Positions 1-5,606 of a DNA stretch of 6,157 bases are shown piece after piece. A model generated the notes under the pieces. That model saw nothing but the letters and a program-made list of their open reading frames with translations. It made no database searches and was not told where the DNA came from. A program made the translations under genes and the position numbers. Source of the stretch: an uncultured Acidimicrobiia bacterium. GTDB taxonomy: Bacteria; Actinomycetota; Acidimicrobiia; Spongiisociales; UBA5794. Every line of letters begins with the position of its first letter. The stretch's first letter is position 1. The DNA lies in the NCBI GenBank assembly GCA_913031525.1, contig CAJWGC010000067.1, positions 1-6,157 on the forward strand. Direction: 5' to 3'.

Positions 1-482
1 GCAACTTTTTTTCGATCAGTTGGTTCAAAGTTGTCGATCCCTCTTTCGGGATCGACAAGGTGTACTGAATCTGGGGCTTCTGCGATTGTGCCAACTGCCT
101 CGTCGTGGCCGTCGTGGCCAATGTAGATAATTGAATAATCGTCGCTTGCCATCCGCTTGACTTCGTGATGGACCTTTGTAACCAAGGGGCACACAGCATC
201 GACCATGACAGCTGCCTGTTCCTTGGCCCGGATAGTTACTTCAGGAGAGGAGCCATGGGCAGAAAGCATGACCGGATGCCCATCTGGGACCTCCGTAATA
301 TCGTTGACGAAGATCACGCCGGCTCGTTCGAAAGAATCCACTACAGCGGCGTTGTGGACGATCTGGTGATAGCAGTAAACGGGAGGTTCGAAAACACGAA
401 CCATCCACGTGAGAGCCTTGATCGCCATTTCGACGCCAGCGCAGAATCCACGCGGTTCGGCGAGTACAACAGTTCGAGTCAT
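1..482 (-). CDS. ispH: 4-hydroxy-3-methylbut-2-enyl diphosphate reductase, N-terminal part (cut by window edge)
   Basis: IspH performs the last step of the MEP isoprenoid pathway, the 4Fe-4S-dependent reduction of HMBPP to IPP and DMAPP in the cytoplasm. The ATG at 482 (minus strand) opens a frame running to the left edge, about 160 residues, roughly half of a usual 310-340 residue IspH. Seen in the translation: EPRGFCAGV near residues 9-17 with first cluster cysteine C14, the substrate histidine in QIVHN (H43), SAHG (H76), second cluster cysteine in CPLVTKVH (C98), and GHDGHDE (H126, E128), matching the active-site histidine and catalytic glutamate of the family. The third cluster cysteine would lie beyond the edge. 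It is transcribed away from the DUF512-der operon. No Shine-Dalgarno precedes the ATG, but TACGAT lies 6 nt upstream, suggesting a leaderless message. The family call is secure from these motifs. Confidence 0.96.
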   Translation of the reverse strand, partial: MTRTVVLAEPRGFCAGVEMAIKALTWMVRVFEPPVYCYHQIVHNAAVVDSFERAGVIFVNDITEVPDGHPVMLSAHGSSPEVTIRAKEQAAVMVDAVCPLVTKVHHEVKRMASDDYSIIYIGHDGHDEAVGTIAEAPDSVHLVDPERGIDNFEPTDRKKV

Positions 483-488
483 TAGAGG

Positions 489-494
489 ATCGTA
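489..494 (-). promoter_or_regulatory. Putative -10 element of ispH (leaderless type)
   Basis: Read on the minus strand this is TACGAT, four of six matches to TATAAT, ending 6 nt before the ispH ATG. That spacing would put the transcription start at or next to the start codon, consistent with the missing Shine-Dalgarno. No good -35 box is visible at 16-18 nt. Confidence 0.35.
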
Positions 495-500
495 CCGGTA

Positions 501-516
501 ACAGCGCACGCGCTGT
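501..516. repeat. Perfect 7-2-7 inverted repeat in the divergent ispH/DUF512 promoter region
   Basis: ACAGCGC and GCGCTGT are exact reverse complements separated by AC. The repeat sits between the two putative -10 boxes of the divergent genes, where a dimeric regulator could act on both. A repeat of this size is expected by chance somewhere in a window this long, so only its position makes it notable. No regulator is recognised. Confidence 0.3.
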
Positions 517-535
517 CCTGGCAACTGTTGAGGCC

Positions 536-541
536 TACCAT
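536..541 (+). promoter_or_regulatory. Putative -10 element of the DUF512-der operon
   Basis: TACCAT matches TATAAT at four of six positions and lies 9 nt before the ATG at 551, giving a start site within a few bases of the start codon. No Shine-Dalgarno lies between it and the ATG. The sequence about 17 nt upstream (CTGTCC) is a poor -35 box. Confidence 0.3.
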
Positions 542-550
542 CTCATTCTC

Positions 551-1936
551 ATGTCTTATCCGACGGTACTCGAAGTTGTTGCTGATGGGCCGGCCGCGCT
601 AGCCGGAATCCTTCCTGGTGATCAACTTGTAGAGATCAACGGAGTGACGCCGTCTGATGTGATCGAATATCAACAACTCGCAGATGAACAGAGTATCGAA
701 CTTTCACTACTCCGTGATGGCGCGCAATGGATCATTGAATTAGAGAAGCCATTTGGCGCGCCGCTTGGTTTGCGGCTTAATGCGTCGATTTTTGATCGTG
801 TTCAGACTTGCGATAATCACTGTGAGTTCTGCTTCATCTACCAATTGCCACCGGGAATGCGGCAGTCGTTGTATCTAAAAGACGACGATTATCGACTCTC
901 GTTCTTATACGGGAATTTCACTACCTTGACGCGTTTCACCGAACTGGACTTAGCGCGCGTTGTCGAAGAGCGGCTTGGTCCTTTGTATGTGTCCATTCAT
1001 ACGACCGATCCAGATATCAGAGCGCGTATGTTGCGTAATCCAAGGGGCGCTACGAGTTTGCGTTGGCTCCGGGGACTTTTGAAACACGATGTTGTTGTGC
1101 ACGGTCAGATTGTTCTTCTGCCCGAAGTGAATGGCGAGGATGTACTCGCTAAAACCTGCGCCGAGATTCTTTTTAGATATCAAGAGATCGCCTCTGTCGG
1201 GATAGTTCCTTTAGGTGTTTCCAGATATACAAGGAGCACTTCATTGGTGGCGCATACACCACAAACCGCGGAAAGAGATTTAGAAACGGTTCATTTCTGG
1301 CAAGGCATTGCTTTAAAGGAGCTCGGCAGGCGGATGTTTTATGCATCCGATGAGCTGTACTTGATTGCGGGACAAGGATTCCCTGACGCTGAGGATTATG
1401 ACGAATTTCCTCAGCACGAGAATGGTATCGGAATGGCACGGACGCTCTACGGCGAAATTGATCGTCTTCTCCGCGGAACGCCACTTGATTATCCAGTTAT
1501 TACAGGGGAATGGAGATCGATACCAGCCGCACCATCTGAGGGCTATCGAGTTCGCCGTGTGGTTTCAAAACAGCAGATCTCGAGACGGATGGGTAGCGCG
1601 ACGGTTATTACCGGGGAATACGGTGCTCGTGTACTCGCCCCTGTGCTGCGAGATCTCGAACAATTAGCGAGAAGGCCTATCAGGATATTCCCAGTAAAGA
1701 ACAGATTTTTTGGAGGCAACATAGGAGTTGCTGGATTGCTGGTCGGAGCAGATATCAGAGACGCTATCGCCGGCGATCCTGTCGACACTGGAACATATCT
1801 CATCCCTGACGTAGCGCTCCAAGGCGATGTTTTTCTTGACAATATGAGCTTGGCTGAGGTTTCGGCAGAATCCACAGTTCCCGTTCTTGCTGTGGAGGCA
1901 ACCGCTGCCGGACTTTTAGAAGGGGTAAGAAGTTGA
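551..1936 (+). CDS. PDZ / radical-SAM-like / DUF512 protein of unknown function
   Basis: The protein has 461 residues, the usual size for DUF512 proteins. Residues 1-65 form a PDZ-like domain (PGDQLVEINGV at 22-32). CDNHCEFC at 87-94 gives the CX3CX2C spacing (C87, C91, C94) that binds a 4Fe-4S cluster in radical SAM enzymes, followed by FIYQLPPGMR and a barrel-like middle (YVSIHTTDP, HGQIVLLP). The C-terminal part carries the DUF512 signature NRFFGGNIGVAGLLVGADI, then IPDVALQGDVFLDNMS. The reaction and substrate are unknown; radical SAM chemistry is inferred from the cysteine motif. The gene overlaps der by 4 nt. A DUF512 gene beside der is also, as far as I know, found in clostridia, which suggests a link to ribosome or RNA function, though this is unproven. 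The ATG at 551 precedes the whole PDZ domain but has no Shine-Dalgarno. Confidence 0.93.
   Translation: MSYPTVLEVVADGPAALAGILPGDQLVEINGVTPSDVIEYQQLADEQSIELSLLRDGAQWIIELEKPFGAPLGLRLNASIFDRVQTCDNHCEFCFIYQLPPGMRQSLYLKDDDYRLSFLYGNFTTLTRFTELDLARVVEERLGPLYVSIHTTDPDIRARMLRNPRGATSLRWLRGLLKHDVVVHGQIVLLPEVNGEDVLAKTCAEILFRYQEIASVGIVPLGVSRYTRSTSLVAHTPQTAERDLETVHFWQGIALKELGRRMFYASDELYLIAGQGFPDAEDYDEFPQHENGIGMARTLYGEIDRLLRGTPLDYPVITGEWRSIPAAPSEGYRVRRVVSKQQISRRMGSATVITGEYGARVLAPVLRDLEQLARRPIRIFPVKNRFFGGNIGVAGLLVGADIRDAIAGDPVDTGTYLIPDVALQGDVFLDNMSLAEVSAESTVPVLAVEATAAGLLEGVRS
1918..1925 (+). promoter_or_regulatory. Ribosome binding site fixing the TTG start of der
   Basis: AGAAGGGG lies inside the end of the DUF512 gene, 7 nt before the TTG at 1933. 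It supports TTG over the GTG at 1948, which would remove the first residues of the strand leading into the P-loop. Confidence 0.65.
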
Positions 1937-3261
1937 TTTCTCTACCGGTGATAGTCGTACTAGGACGGCCCAATGTAGGGAAGTCGACGCTCGTGAATCG
2001 GATTCTTCGACGTAGAGCTGCCGTGGTAGATGCCCGTCCAGGAGTGACTCGGGATCGAAGGGAATTCACTGCTGAATGGTCTGGACGAGAATTTCTTTTA
2101 GTAGACACTGGTGGATGGGAACTACGTCCTGACGAGGAACTGCATTACGGCATAAAGGATCAATCCGAGACGGCTATCGGGGGAGCTGATGTCGTGATAT
2201 TTGTGGCAGATGCGAAGAGCGAGGTCACTGAAGACGATAGGGCTGTTGCGCGACTGTTGTTACGTTCGCAAATTCCCTATGTGTTCGTCGCGAACAAAGT
2301 AGACAGCTCTAAGCAAGAATTGGATGTCAATCATTTATGGAACCTGGGTCTCGGACCCGCACATCCTGTCAGTGCACTACATGGAAGAGGAACGGGAGAC
2401 TTCTTAGATGCGCTCATTGCGAAGATTCCGAAAGTGGATCGGAACGAGATTGAACCAGCGGTAGCGAGTTTGGCAATAATCGGTAGGCCAAATGTCGGGA
2501 AATCGACTCTCCTAAACAAGTTGGCTGGGAAGCAGCGTGTTCTTGTGTCGGAATCACCAGGGACTACACGGGACCCAATCAACTTGGTCGTTGATCTCGA
2601 TGGAGAACCGTTCGAGATTATCGATACAGCAGGCATTAAACGAAGAAGCAAGATTCAAGACGACATTGAGTATTACGCAGTGCTGCGTGCGCGCGATGTT
2701 TTACGCCAAGCAGACGTAGCGTTGTTGGTCATTGATTCGCTAGAGGGAGCCACACATCAGGAACAACGTCTGGCAGAGGAAATAGCAGCATCTGGGTCTG
2801 GAGTCGTTGTTCTATTAAACAAGTGGGATGCCGTGGACCAGGAAAGCCGAGAATTAACCGAGGACAGTGTGGGGGACCGACTCGCGTTTGTTTCCTGGGC
2901 CCCCGTGTTGCGAATATCTGCACAGACCGGCGCGCGGACTCATAGACTCCCGAAGGCTATTCGAACGGTATTGAGGAATCGCCGGATACGTATCCCTACG
3001 GCTGACCTAAATCGCCAGATCAGAAAATGGCAGGAAGCACATCCACCACCGGTACGGAAGGGGAAGAGGGCCAGAATCATCTACGCAGTCCAAGCAGAGA
3101 GAGAACCTCCGTTACTCGTTTTGTTTGTACGTGGCGGAGATTTGAGTCCAGACTATCTGAGGTTTCTGGAGAATCGCCTGCGCGATACCTATGAATTATC
3201 GGGTGCTCCAATACGATTGGTAACCAGACGGCGACATCGAAAGTTCGAATCTGCACGATGA
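1933..3261 (+). CDS. der: Ribosome-assembly GTPase Der (EngA)
   Basis: Der is a double-GTPase needed for late assembly of the 50S ribosomal subunit in the cytoplasm. Its 442 residues are close to the Gram-positive family length. The first G domain shows GRPNVGKST (11-19), DTGGW (58-62), NKVD (121-124) and SALHG (147-151). The second shows GRPNVGKST (184-192), DTAGI (231-235), NKWD (296-299) and SAQTG (329-333). Residues from about 335 to the end form the KH-like RNA-binding domain. All GTP-binding motifs are intact. The start is TTG in a TTGA overlap with the upstream stop and has its own Shine-Dalgarno, so translation is probably coupled to the DUF512 gene. The stop overlaps the start of a small membrane protein in the same way (ATGA). 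No cmk is attached or adjacent, unlike in many actinobacteria. Confidence 0.97.
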   Translation: MISLPVIVVLGRPNVGKSTLVNRILRRRAAVVDARPGVTRDRREFTAEWSGREFLLVDTGGWELRPDEELHYGIKDQSETAIGGADVVIFVADAKSEVTEDDRAVARLLLRSQIPYVFVANKVDSSKQELDVNHLWNLGLGPAHPVSALHGRGTGDFLDALIAKIPKVDRNEIEPAVASLAIIGRPNVGKSTLLNKLAGKQRVLVSESPGTTRDPINLVVDLDGEPFEIIDTAGIKRRSKIQDDIEYYAVLRARDVLRQADVALLVIDSLEGATHQEQRLAEEIAASGSGVVVLLNKWDAVDQESRELTEDSVGDRLAFVSWAPVLRISAQTGARTHRLPKAIRTVLRNRRIRIPTADLNRQIRKWQEAHPPPVRKGKRARIIYAVQAEREPPLLVLFVRGGDLSPDYLRFLENRLRDTYELSGAPIRLVTRRRHRKFESAR

Positions 3262-3410
3262 AGGATGATCAACCTCCTCCGATTGAACAAACAGCGGCAG
3301 AACCACTTCGATGGCCTATCGGGTTCATCGTGATGATGTCGTTAGCAGCTCTTTACCTGGTTGTGCGCTTGGTCGAATTAGCAGCGCGTTTCCTGGGTTG
3401 GCTCTTCTGA
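3258..3410 (+). CDS. Small single-span membrane protein coupled to der (50 aa, unknown function)
   Basis: An ATG overlapping the der stop (ATGA at 3258-3261) opens a 50-residue frame ending at TGA 3408-3410. The translation begins MKDDQPPPIEQTAAEP, a proline-rich hydrophilic segment of about 18 residues. One clear hydrophobic span follows at about 20-40 (IGFIVMMSLAALYLVVRLVE), then a short amphipathic end (LAARFLGWLF). It looks like a small membrane protein with a cytoplasmic N-terminus, although topology is inferred. No Shine-Dalgarno is visible, so expression would rely on ribosomes finishing der. I recognise no family. The 4-nt overlap, the coherent hydrophobic pattern and the following tRNA gene argue that it is a real third gene of the operon and not chance. 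Confidence 0.7.
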   Translation: MKDDQPPPIEQTAAEPLRWPIGFIVMMSLAALYLVVRLVELAARFLGWLF

Positions 3411-3427
3411 GCAAAATCCAGGCCAGG

Positions 3428-3433
3428 TAAGAT
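3428..3433 (+). promoter_or_regulatory. Putative -10 element of the tRNA-Pro gene
   Basis: TAAGAT (four of six matches to TATAAT) ends 9 nt before the mature tRNA 5' end. TTCTGA at 3405-3410, 17 nt upstream, is a weak -35 candidate overlapping the stop of the small membrane gene. The tRNA could also be read through from der. Confidence 0.35.
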
Positions 3434-3442
3434 CCGTCGATG

Positions 3443-3519
3443 CGGGCTGTGGCGCAGCTTGGTAGCGCGCTTGACTGGGGGTCAAGAGGTCGCCGGTTCA
3501 AATCCGGCCAGCCCGACCA
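3443..3519 (+). tRNA. tRNA-Pro, anticodon GGG, CCA encoded
   Basis: The full cloverleaf is 77 nt. The acceptor CGGGCTG pairs with CAGCCCG, including the C1-G72 pair characteristic of bacterial tRNA-Pro. The D arm is GCGC/GCGC around AGCTTGGTA. The anticodon stem CTTGA/TCAAG encloses loop CTGGGGG, giving anticodon GGG, which reads CCC and CCU. The T arm is GCCGG-TTCAAAT-CCGGC, and discriminator A is followed by an encoded CCA. It lies 32 nt after the small membrane gene and directly before an intrinsic terminator. A near copy of its last 27 bases recurs at 5249-5275. Confidence 0.97.
3493..3519 (+). repeat. tRNA-Pro 3'-end direct repeat, copy 1 (possible attachment site)
   Basis: This 27-bp stretch inside the tRNA covers the T arm from its second stem base through the acceptor 3' strand and CCA. 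It matches 5249-5275 at 26 of 27 positions in the same orientation; the only difference is C3508 against G5264. Similarity ends at both borders. tRNA 3' ends are the classic target of tyrosine-recombinase integrases. Confidence 0.75.
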
Positions 3520-3520
3520 G

Positions 3521-3556
3521 AGAGATCCCTAGATGTTCTTTAGGGATCTCTTTTTT
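3521..3556 (+). terminator. Intrinsic terminator after tRNA-Pro
   Basis: AGAGATCCCTA (3521-3531) pairs perfectly over 11 bp with TAGGGATCTCT (3541-3551) around a 9-nt loop, followed by a T run ending at 3556. It begins two bases after the encoded CCA and should end the tRNA transcript, and any read-through from der, before the convergent gene beyond it. Confidence 0.92.
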
Positions 3557-3721
3557 CGTGGGGTCTAGGCGAGGGTCGTCAATGGTCACGTGAAGGGCTT
3601 CAAGAAAACAGTTATCGCCCTGTGACGGCTAGCGCGTAAAGTCTGTTATCAGCGGTCCCGGTCTGTGTTGGTCGGGGAGTAGTAGTTTTGAAGAGTTCCG
3701 CTCACTATCTTGCCATGTCCT

Positions 3722-5155
3722 CTATTTGCTACCGCGGTGAACGGCGTAAGCTGCTAACCAGGTTGTGAAAGGAACTGCGGCCACAAGGCCGATACTGCCA
3801 ACAAGAGTCCTTATGATCTCGACGGCAACGACCTCGGCGTTAGCCACCGTTCCAAGAGACTGGGATGACAGCACGAACAGAACTAACAATGGGAGTGAGG
3901 CGCCGGCGTAGGCCAAAAGTAGCGTGTTAACGGTAGAGGAAATATGATCCCGTCCGATTCTTAACCCAGAGCGTGCGAGTTGCCGTACGCCGAACGCTGG
4001 ATTGGCATCCCGGAGCTCCCACACGGCCGAGGCCTGAGTGACGGTAACGTCGTCGATCGCACCAACAGCCCCAAGCACTATGCCGGCGAGAAGCAATCCG
4101 CGCACGTCGATTCTGTCGAACAAGGTGAGCAGCGCGCTTTCTTCGGTGGCAAGGCCGGTGAAATGAGCGGTCTCGACTACAACAGTTGATAGCAGTGCGG
4201 TAAGCGCGAGAGCAGCGAGCGTGCCCAGAAGGGCCACCGTGGTCATACGCGTGAAGCCGTGTGCGAGATATAAGGCCAAGTACGCAATAGAGGCGGCACC
4301 GAACACTGCGACGAGAACCGGGCTGCGGCCGTCGAGGATCGCCGGTAACACGAACTGAAGCAGCACGATCACGCTGGCAGCTAGACCTGCTAGCGCGAAG
4401 ATCCCGCGTAGCCTGCCGAGTGCTACCACAAGTAGAGCAAACACAAGCGCGAGCCAGAACAGGGATCCGCGTCTCTGAAAATCGGAAAACTGATACTGGA
4501 GTGAGGGATCAACTCGGCTGATGCTGACGATCTCAAGCTCATCATCTGGTCCCTCGAAAAGGTTGACAAGTACCGGTTCCTTTGGAGAGAAAATCGTGTC
4601 GGTTTCGCTCGGTGAAATCTGGAATTCGGTACGTCGCATCTCTGCCCCCTCACCCAGGAAGATCGTGAGAGTGGTGCATGTGAGGTCTGAATCGAAGTCG
4701 CACGGCTCAGATTGAATTTCATCTATTTTCCCAGGAGGTGTGACGTATGAGAGCACGACACTTCTACCAACGTTGAATTCAGGGGTGAGTTTCCCCGGCG
4801 TGAAATCCTGGTGATAGACGTATCCGGGATCTGGTCCTGCGATCAGCTCGAAGGCTACGCGTTGGCAAGTGTCATTCGGTGCTCCGGCACAGGGAATGTT
4901 TTCGATAGCAACGATTTCGGCCGCGTGAAACTGGGAAGGCACGCCTAGCGCGGTCAGTTGTTCCGATTGTCCTTGCGATTCGCCGGTCGGCCGGAGAAGG
5001 ATAATTCCGATGAGCACAACCACAGCGAGAGCGACGGATACAACGGAGAGTACATCGACTCGAGACTCGTTCAGTTTCTCAGGTTCATCGCTGTATGCGA
5101 GCCATTCCTCCAGGGCCGCATCGGTGGAACGACCATCCTTCAGCTCGTCGCTCAT
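3722..5155 (-). CDS. YibE/F-family multi-spanning membrane protein
   Basis: This 477-residue protein fits the YibE/F family, whose biochemical function is not established. Residues 1-34 are charged and cytoplasmic. A first span lies at about 35-55 (VLSVVSVALAVVVLIGIILL). A soluble, probably extracytoplasmic domain of about 170 residues follows, with two CX7C pairs (C89/C97 and C152/C160). About seven hydrophobic spans lie between 232 and 471. The family hallmark GAIDDVTVTQASAVWEL is at 365-381 between spans. The gene converges on the tRNA and its terminator. The ATG at 5155 precedes the whole first span but has no Shine-Dalgarno and no convincing promoter. The stop is TAG at 3722-3724, and I see no strong terminator for this strand. 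A 27-bp copy of the tRNA-Pro end lies 94 bp upstream of the start. Membrane transport is often guessed for this family but cannot be shown here. Confidence 0.9.
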   Translation of the reverse strand: MSDELKDGRSTDAALEEWLAYSDEPEKLNESRVDVLSVVSVALAVVVLIGIILLRPTGESQGQSEQLTALGVPSQFHAAEIVAIENIPCAGAPNDTCQRVAFELIAGPDPGYVYHQDFTPGKLTPEFNVGRSVVLSYVTPPGKIDEIQSEPCDFDSDLTCTTLTIFLGEGAEMRRTEFQISPSETDTIFSPKEPVLVNLFEGPDDELEIVSISRVDPSLQYQFSDFQRRGSLFWLALVFALLVVALGRLRGIFALAGLAASVIVLLQFVLPAILDGRSPVLVAVFGAASIAYLALYLAHGFTRMTTVALLGTLAALALTALLSTVVVETAHFTGLATEESALLTLFDRIDVRGLLLAGIVLGAVGAIDDVTVTQASAVWELRDANPAFGVRQLARSGLRIGRDHISSTVNTLLLAYAGASLPLLVLFVLSSQSLGTVANAEVVAVEIIRTLVGSIGLVAAVPFTTWLAAYAVHRGSK

Positions 5156-5248
5156 GGATTTATGGCCGAATTTCGTTCGTATGGATAAGCCAACCGGTTG
5201 TTACTTGTTCCCATTGGGCGGTCCGTCCATTCTCGAAGGCTCTCTTGT

Positions 5249-5275
5249 CCGGTTCAAATCCGGGCAGCCCGACCA
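5249..5275 (+). repeat. tRNA-Pro 3'-end direct repeat, copy 2 (possible distal attachment site)
   Basis: This is a copy of tRNA bases 3493-3519 with one mismatch (G5264), still including the acceptor strand CAGCCCG and ACCA. No matching tRNA 5' half lies upstream: the sequence before it fits neither a D arm nor an anticodon arm for proline. It is a 3' fragment and not a second functional gene. It lies outside any convincing coding region. Confidence 0.75.
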
Positions 5276-5345
5276 AAAGTATTCCTCGCGGATTTTGTTA
5301 TGAATCACTCGATGTGGAGGTCGATGATCCAGTAGAGCTATTTCC

Positions 5346-5555
5346 TTGTTTGGGAGGACCCTCTACGGAACGACCGTATACGGTCATTTGCGTACGATCC
5401 AGCCGTTTGTGGCGGTTACAGTCGGCAACCGCTCCGGATCTCCATTTACCGTTACAGAAGTGGCTAGTGGCCACCGGATACTCCCTGGTTCGTCTGTTTT
5501 CATTGTAGAAGAGGGAAAACTACAGCGAAATCGTGAATCCCCTAGGGTTAGCTGA
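5346..5555 (+). CDS. Doubtful 69-aa reading frame, possible gene remnant
   Basis: A TTG at 5346 opens a frame to TGA 5553-5555. The translation includes QPFVAVTVGNRSGSPFTVTEV and ends GSSVFIVEEGKLQRNRESPRVS, which has the alternating pattern of a beta-rich protein and reads more like a real protein than the other frames here. Against it, the TTG has no Shine-Dalgarno, the frame is blocked by a TGA at 5325, and it is short. It may be the end of a gene whose beginning was lost, for instance when the adjacent tRNA-end repeat arose. I do not recognise a family. Confidence 0.25.
   Translation: MFGRTLYGTTVYGHLRTIQPFVAVTVGNRSGSPFTVTEVASGHRILPGSSVFIVEEGKLQRNRESPRVS
5372..5385. repeat. 14-bp perfect palindrome
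   Basis: GACCGTATACGGTC equals its own reverse complement. It lies about 190 bp before the Shine-Dalgarno of the right-hand gene and inside the doubtful reading frame. One such palindrome in a window of this length is not surprising by chance, so an operator role is only a possibility. Confidence 0.2.
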
Positions 5556-5577
5556 GACATCCGTTGAAGCGGTATTT

Positions 5578-5583
5578 TAAAAT
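5578..5583 (+). promoter_or_regulatory. Putative -10 element of the right-hand membrane protein gene
   Basis: TAAAAT matches TATAAT at five of six positions, in an AT-rich run, 13 nt before the GGAGG ribosome binding site. A start near 5590 would give a short leader carrying that site. No good -35 box lies at 16-18 nt. Confidence 0.35.
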
Positions 5584-5596
5584 CACAACCGAATCT

Positions 5597-5601
5597 GGAG
5601 G
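5597..5601 (+). promoter_or_regulatory. Ribosome binding site that selects a CTG start at 5607
   Basis: GGAGG is a strong Shine-Dalgarno. Five bases later comes the in-frame CTG at 5607. The next conventional start, GTG at 5625, is 23 nt away, too far for this site, and has only a weak GGGA of its own. No ATG, GTG or TTG exists in frame between the upstream TGA (5565) and 5625. Confidence 0.6.
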
Positions 5602-5606
5602 ATTCA

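Larger units (their letters stand above)
3520..5275. other. Possible small integrated segment between tRNA-Pro 3'-end repeats
   Basis: The segment between the two tRNA 3'-end copies contains the tRNA terminator, about 165 bp with no gene, the YibE/F-family gene, and about 90 bp leading to the distal repeat. Intact tRNA at one end and a truncated 3' copy at the other is the arrangement left by tRNA-targeted integration. Against it, no integrase, excisionase, phage or transfer gene lies inside, and the terminator still directly follows the tRNA. It could be a decayed island, one module of a larger nested island, or a simple tRNA-end duplication. Confidence 0.3.
5276..5606. other. Poorly coding stretch between the distal tRNA repeat and the right-hand gene
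   Basis: This 331-bp stretch holds no secure gene. It contains one doubtful reading frame (5346-5555), a 14-bp palindrome inside that frame, and near its right end an AT-rich run and a Shine-Dalgarno for the next gene. No hairpin with a T run is seen. It may be gene debris left next to an integration site. Confidence 0.5.

Noticed and set aside
165..485. 106-codon plus-strand frame
   Set aside because: It lies antisense to ispH, whose motifs are unambiguous.
2331..2651. 106-codon minus-strand frame inside der
   Set aside because: It is a shadow of the intact second GTPase domain of der.
3557..3721. Search for a small gene, RNA or minus-strand terminator between the tRNA terminator and the YibE/F stop
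   Set aside because: Only short imperfect pairings are seen, such as TCCC against GGGGA near 3655-3680. There is no T run on the relevant strand and no plausible reading frame.
5215..5275. A decayed second tRNA using the TGGGCGG at 5215-5221 as acceptor 5' strand
   Set aside because: Pairing with CAGCCCG has one mismatch and one wobble, only 61 nt are spanned, and no D or anticodon arm for proline can be drawn. A 3' fragment is the simpler reading, although a decayed tRNA is not excluded.
5095..5508. 137-codon plus-strand frame crossing the YibE/F start and the tRNA-end repeat
   Set aside because: It begins antisense to the YibE/F coding region, runs through the tRNA fragment and shows no protein-like pattern. 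Only a short piece (YESLDVEVDDPVELF) looks plausible, which is not enough.
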